This document shows, one piece after another, positions 5,864 through 7,428 of a DNA stretch of 7,428 nucleotides. Position 1 is the stretch's first letter. Each line of letters opens with the position of its first letter. This DNA comes from AP-15 sp036500965 (lineage in GTDB: Bacteria > Pseudomonadota > Alphaproteobacteria > ATCC43930 > CGMCC-115725), in NCBI GenBank assembly GCA_036500965.1, contig DASYBC010000103.1, positions 1 through 7,428 of the forward strand, in the 5' to 3' direction. The notes beneath the pieces are model-generated. The model was not told the DNA's origin. It was given only the letters and a program-made list of their open reading frames with translations, and searched no databases. Position numbers and translations under genes: made by a program.

Positions 5864-6747
5864 TCAGTCTTTCTGCTGCACCCGCCGGTCAGAACGAAGC
5901 GGCTTCAGCGATTTCAGATAGATTGCGATGGCCCTCCGGTCGCCATCGTCGAGATGCGCGGTGTTGTCGACGATTTCGTTCATTGCTCCGCCGACAAAAT
6001 CGAAATCGGGCAGCTGCCCATCGGTCAACAGGGTGACGATGTCGGCGATGCTCCACCGGCCGATCCCGGTTTTCGGGTCGGGGGTGATGTTGGGCACGGC
6101 ATGGCCGTCGCGGCCGGCCGGTACCCCGCCGAGCGTGCGTTCGGGATCGGGAGCGCCGAGCCAGTTTCGTGGGGTGTGGCAGTCGCCGCAGCGCCCGATG
6201 GTGGCAACGAGATAGGCGCCGCGGTTCCATGCCGTGCCCTTCTGCGGGTCGGGGCGCCACGGTCCGGGAAACGGCGAGGCGGCGACGGCGAGCGCCGCGC
6301 GCGCGGCGGCGAAGGGCGCCCGGTCGCCGGCGCGGTTGACCCGCGAGACCGGCGCGATCGTGTGGAGATGGGCCCACAGATCGCCGAGATCGTGTGCGCT
6401 GAGCCGGTTGTAGTCGGCGAATGGAAAGGCCGGCAGATAATGCGAATCATCGGGGGCGATGCCCCAGCGCATCGCCTTCGTGAAATCGGCGAGCCGCCAG
6501 CGGCCGATCCCGGTCCGCCGGTCGGGCGTGATGTTGGGGGTGACAATCGTTCCGAACGGGGTCGCGAGCGCTCGCCCTCCGGCATAGGGCTGGCCCTTGT
6601 GCTTGGTGTCGGTGTGGCATTGGCCGCACCCCGCGGCGGCGGTGAGATAGGCGCCGCGGATTGCTGCCGCGCTCCCCGGTGCTGCCGCCGCGGACAATGG
6701 CCGAGGCAGGCACGCCAGCCCCAGCAGCACCGCCAGCGCCGCCGCCC

Positions 6748-6751
<4 letters not shown>
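5864..6751 (-). CDS. Exported dihaem cytochrome c
   Basis: This protein of about 295 residues is a two-domain c-type cytochrome that carries electrons in the periplasm. It resembles the dihaem part of the cytochrome subunits of membrane alcohol and sugar dehydrogenases. Haem sites are CGQCH (residues 42-46) and CGDCH (188-192). Each half repeats RGAYL before the haem site and NITPD..TGIGRW after it, a clear internal duplication. Met257 (GGAMNEIV) is the likely sixth ligand of haem 2; the matching place in half 1 has Phe109 in PAFP, so its ligand is unclear. No ATG gives a sensible start: the nearest in frame, at 6925, lies 178 bases inside the upstream gene. A CTG at 6749-6751 overlaps that gene's TGA as CTGA and gives a proper signal peptide (RAAALAVLLGLACL, then LSAAA). 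A GTG at 6730 is the alternative but lacks the basic head. Confidence 0.85.
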
Positions 6752-7254
<503 letters not shown>

Positions 7255-7388
7255 CAAATCCCCCCGGCAATCCCGTTCAGCGCGACCATCCTAGCCCGGA
7301 TATCTCACCGGGATGAGTGCATCGGGGTTCTGAAAGAGGGATAATTCTTCTGCGACAAAGGCTTATCCGGTTGCAGAGGAGGTCCCCG

Positions 7389-7428
7389 ATGCCGACAGAG
7401 TGTAGTCCGGCGACGATGCTTTTTGCAC
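7389..7428 (+). CDS. Truncated gene start, possibly IS1380-family transposase
   Basis: Only 13 codons are in the window: MPTECSPATMLFA, cut by the right edge. The start is well supported by AGAGGAGG ending six bases before the ATG. The gene runs on the plus strand, opposite to everything else. MPTECS followed by a hydrophobic/aromatic pair resembles, from memory, the beginning of alphaproteobacterial IS1380-type transposases. The AT-richer stretch at about 7325-7365 just upstream would fit the terminal region of such an element, but no inverted-repeat partner can be seen because the far end is outside the window. The gene start is fairly secure; the family is a tentative call on very few residues. 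Confidence 0.42.
   Translation, partial: MPTECSPATMLFA

Noticed and set aside
4945..6036. Plus-strand frame of 363 codons
   Set aside because: It is antisense to the patatin-like gene, has no domain features, and is explained by GC-rich codon bias.

Overview
The window looks like chromosomal DNA from a GC-rich, PHB-storing proteobacterium, most likely an alphaproteobacterium. The reasons are the very GC-rich coding sequence (45 of 60 bases are G or C in 901-960), the intracellular-type PHB depolymerase, the patatin/DUF3734 family member, and a c556-type cytochrome paired with a dihaem cytochrome c. Species cannot be read from the sequence. Every well-supported complete gene is on the minus strand, so transcription runs from high to low coordinates. 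Only a truncated gene start at the right edge points the other way.

Right to left: at 7389-7428 a plus-strand gene begins with a strong ribosome binding site; its first residues recall IS1380-type transposases. Next is a pair of exported c-type cytochromes: a c556-type cytochrome (6748-7254) and a dihaem cytochrome c (about 5864-6751). Their coding regions appear to touch through a CTGA overlap with an unusual CTG start. Then comes a patatin/DUF3734 protein (4627-5670) in which the nucleophile serine, the dyad aspartate and the glycine-rich oxyanion motif are all altered, so it looks like a pseudoenzyme. A regulatory-looking gap (4372-4626) holds a candidate promoter, an inverted repeat, an 18-codon upstream ORF with an ideal ribosome binding site, and a small hairpin.

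Below that gap is a storage-polymer and ketone-body block: PHB depolymerase phaZ (3154-4371), a beta-keto acid cleavage enzyme of the BKACE/DUF849 family (2117-3052) and a 3-oxoacid CoA-transferase subunit A (423-1088). PHB breakdown yields 3-hydroxybutyrate and then acetoacetate. BKACE enzymes make acetoacetate from a beta-keto acid plus acetyl-CoA, and the CoA-transferase would activate acetoacetate. The catalytic B subunit of the transferase is absent from the window.

Between the BKACE gene and the transferase gene sits a compact cassette of three overlapping genes (1118-2089): a four-helix membrane protein, a single-helix membrane protein with an acidic tail, and a small soluble protein that weakly resembles the SinR/Cas2-like fold. 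It is poorer in GC and uses different codons from its neighbours, yet has the same orientation and only 27-29 bp gaps on each side. This is the best candidate here for an undescribed system. Left of the transferase gene is a possible 47-residue membrane protein (263-406), followed by about 260 bp without a supportable gene.
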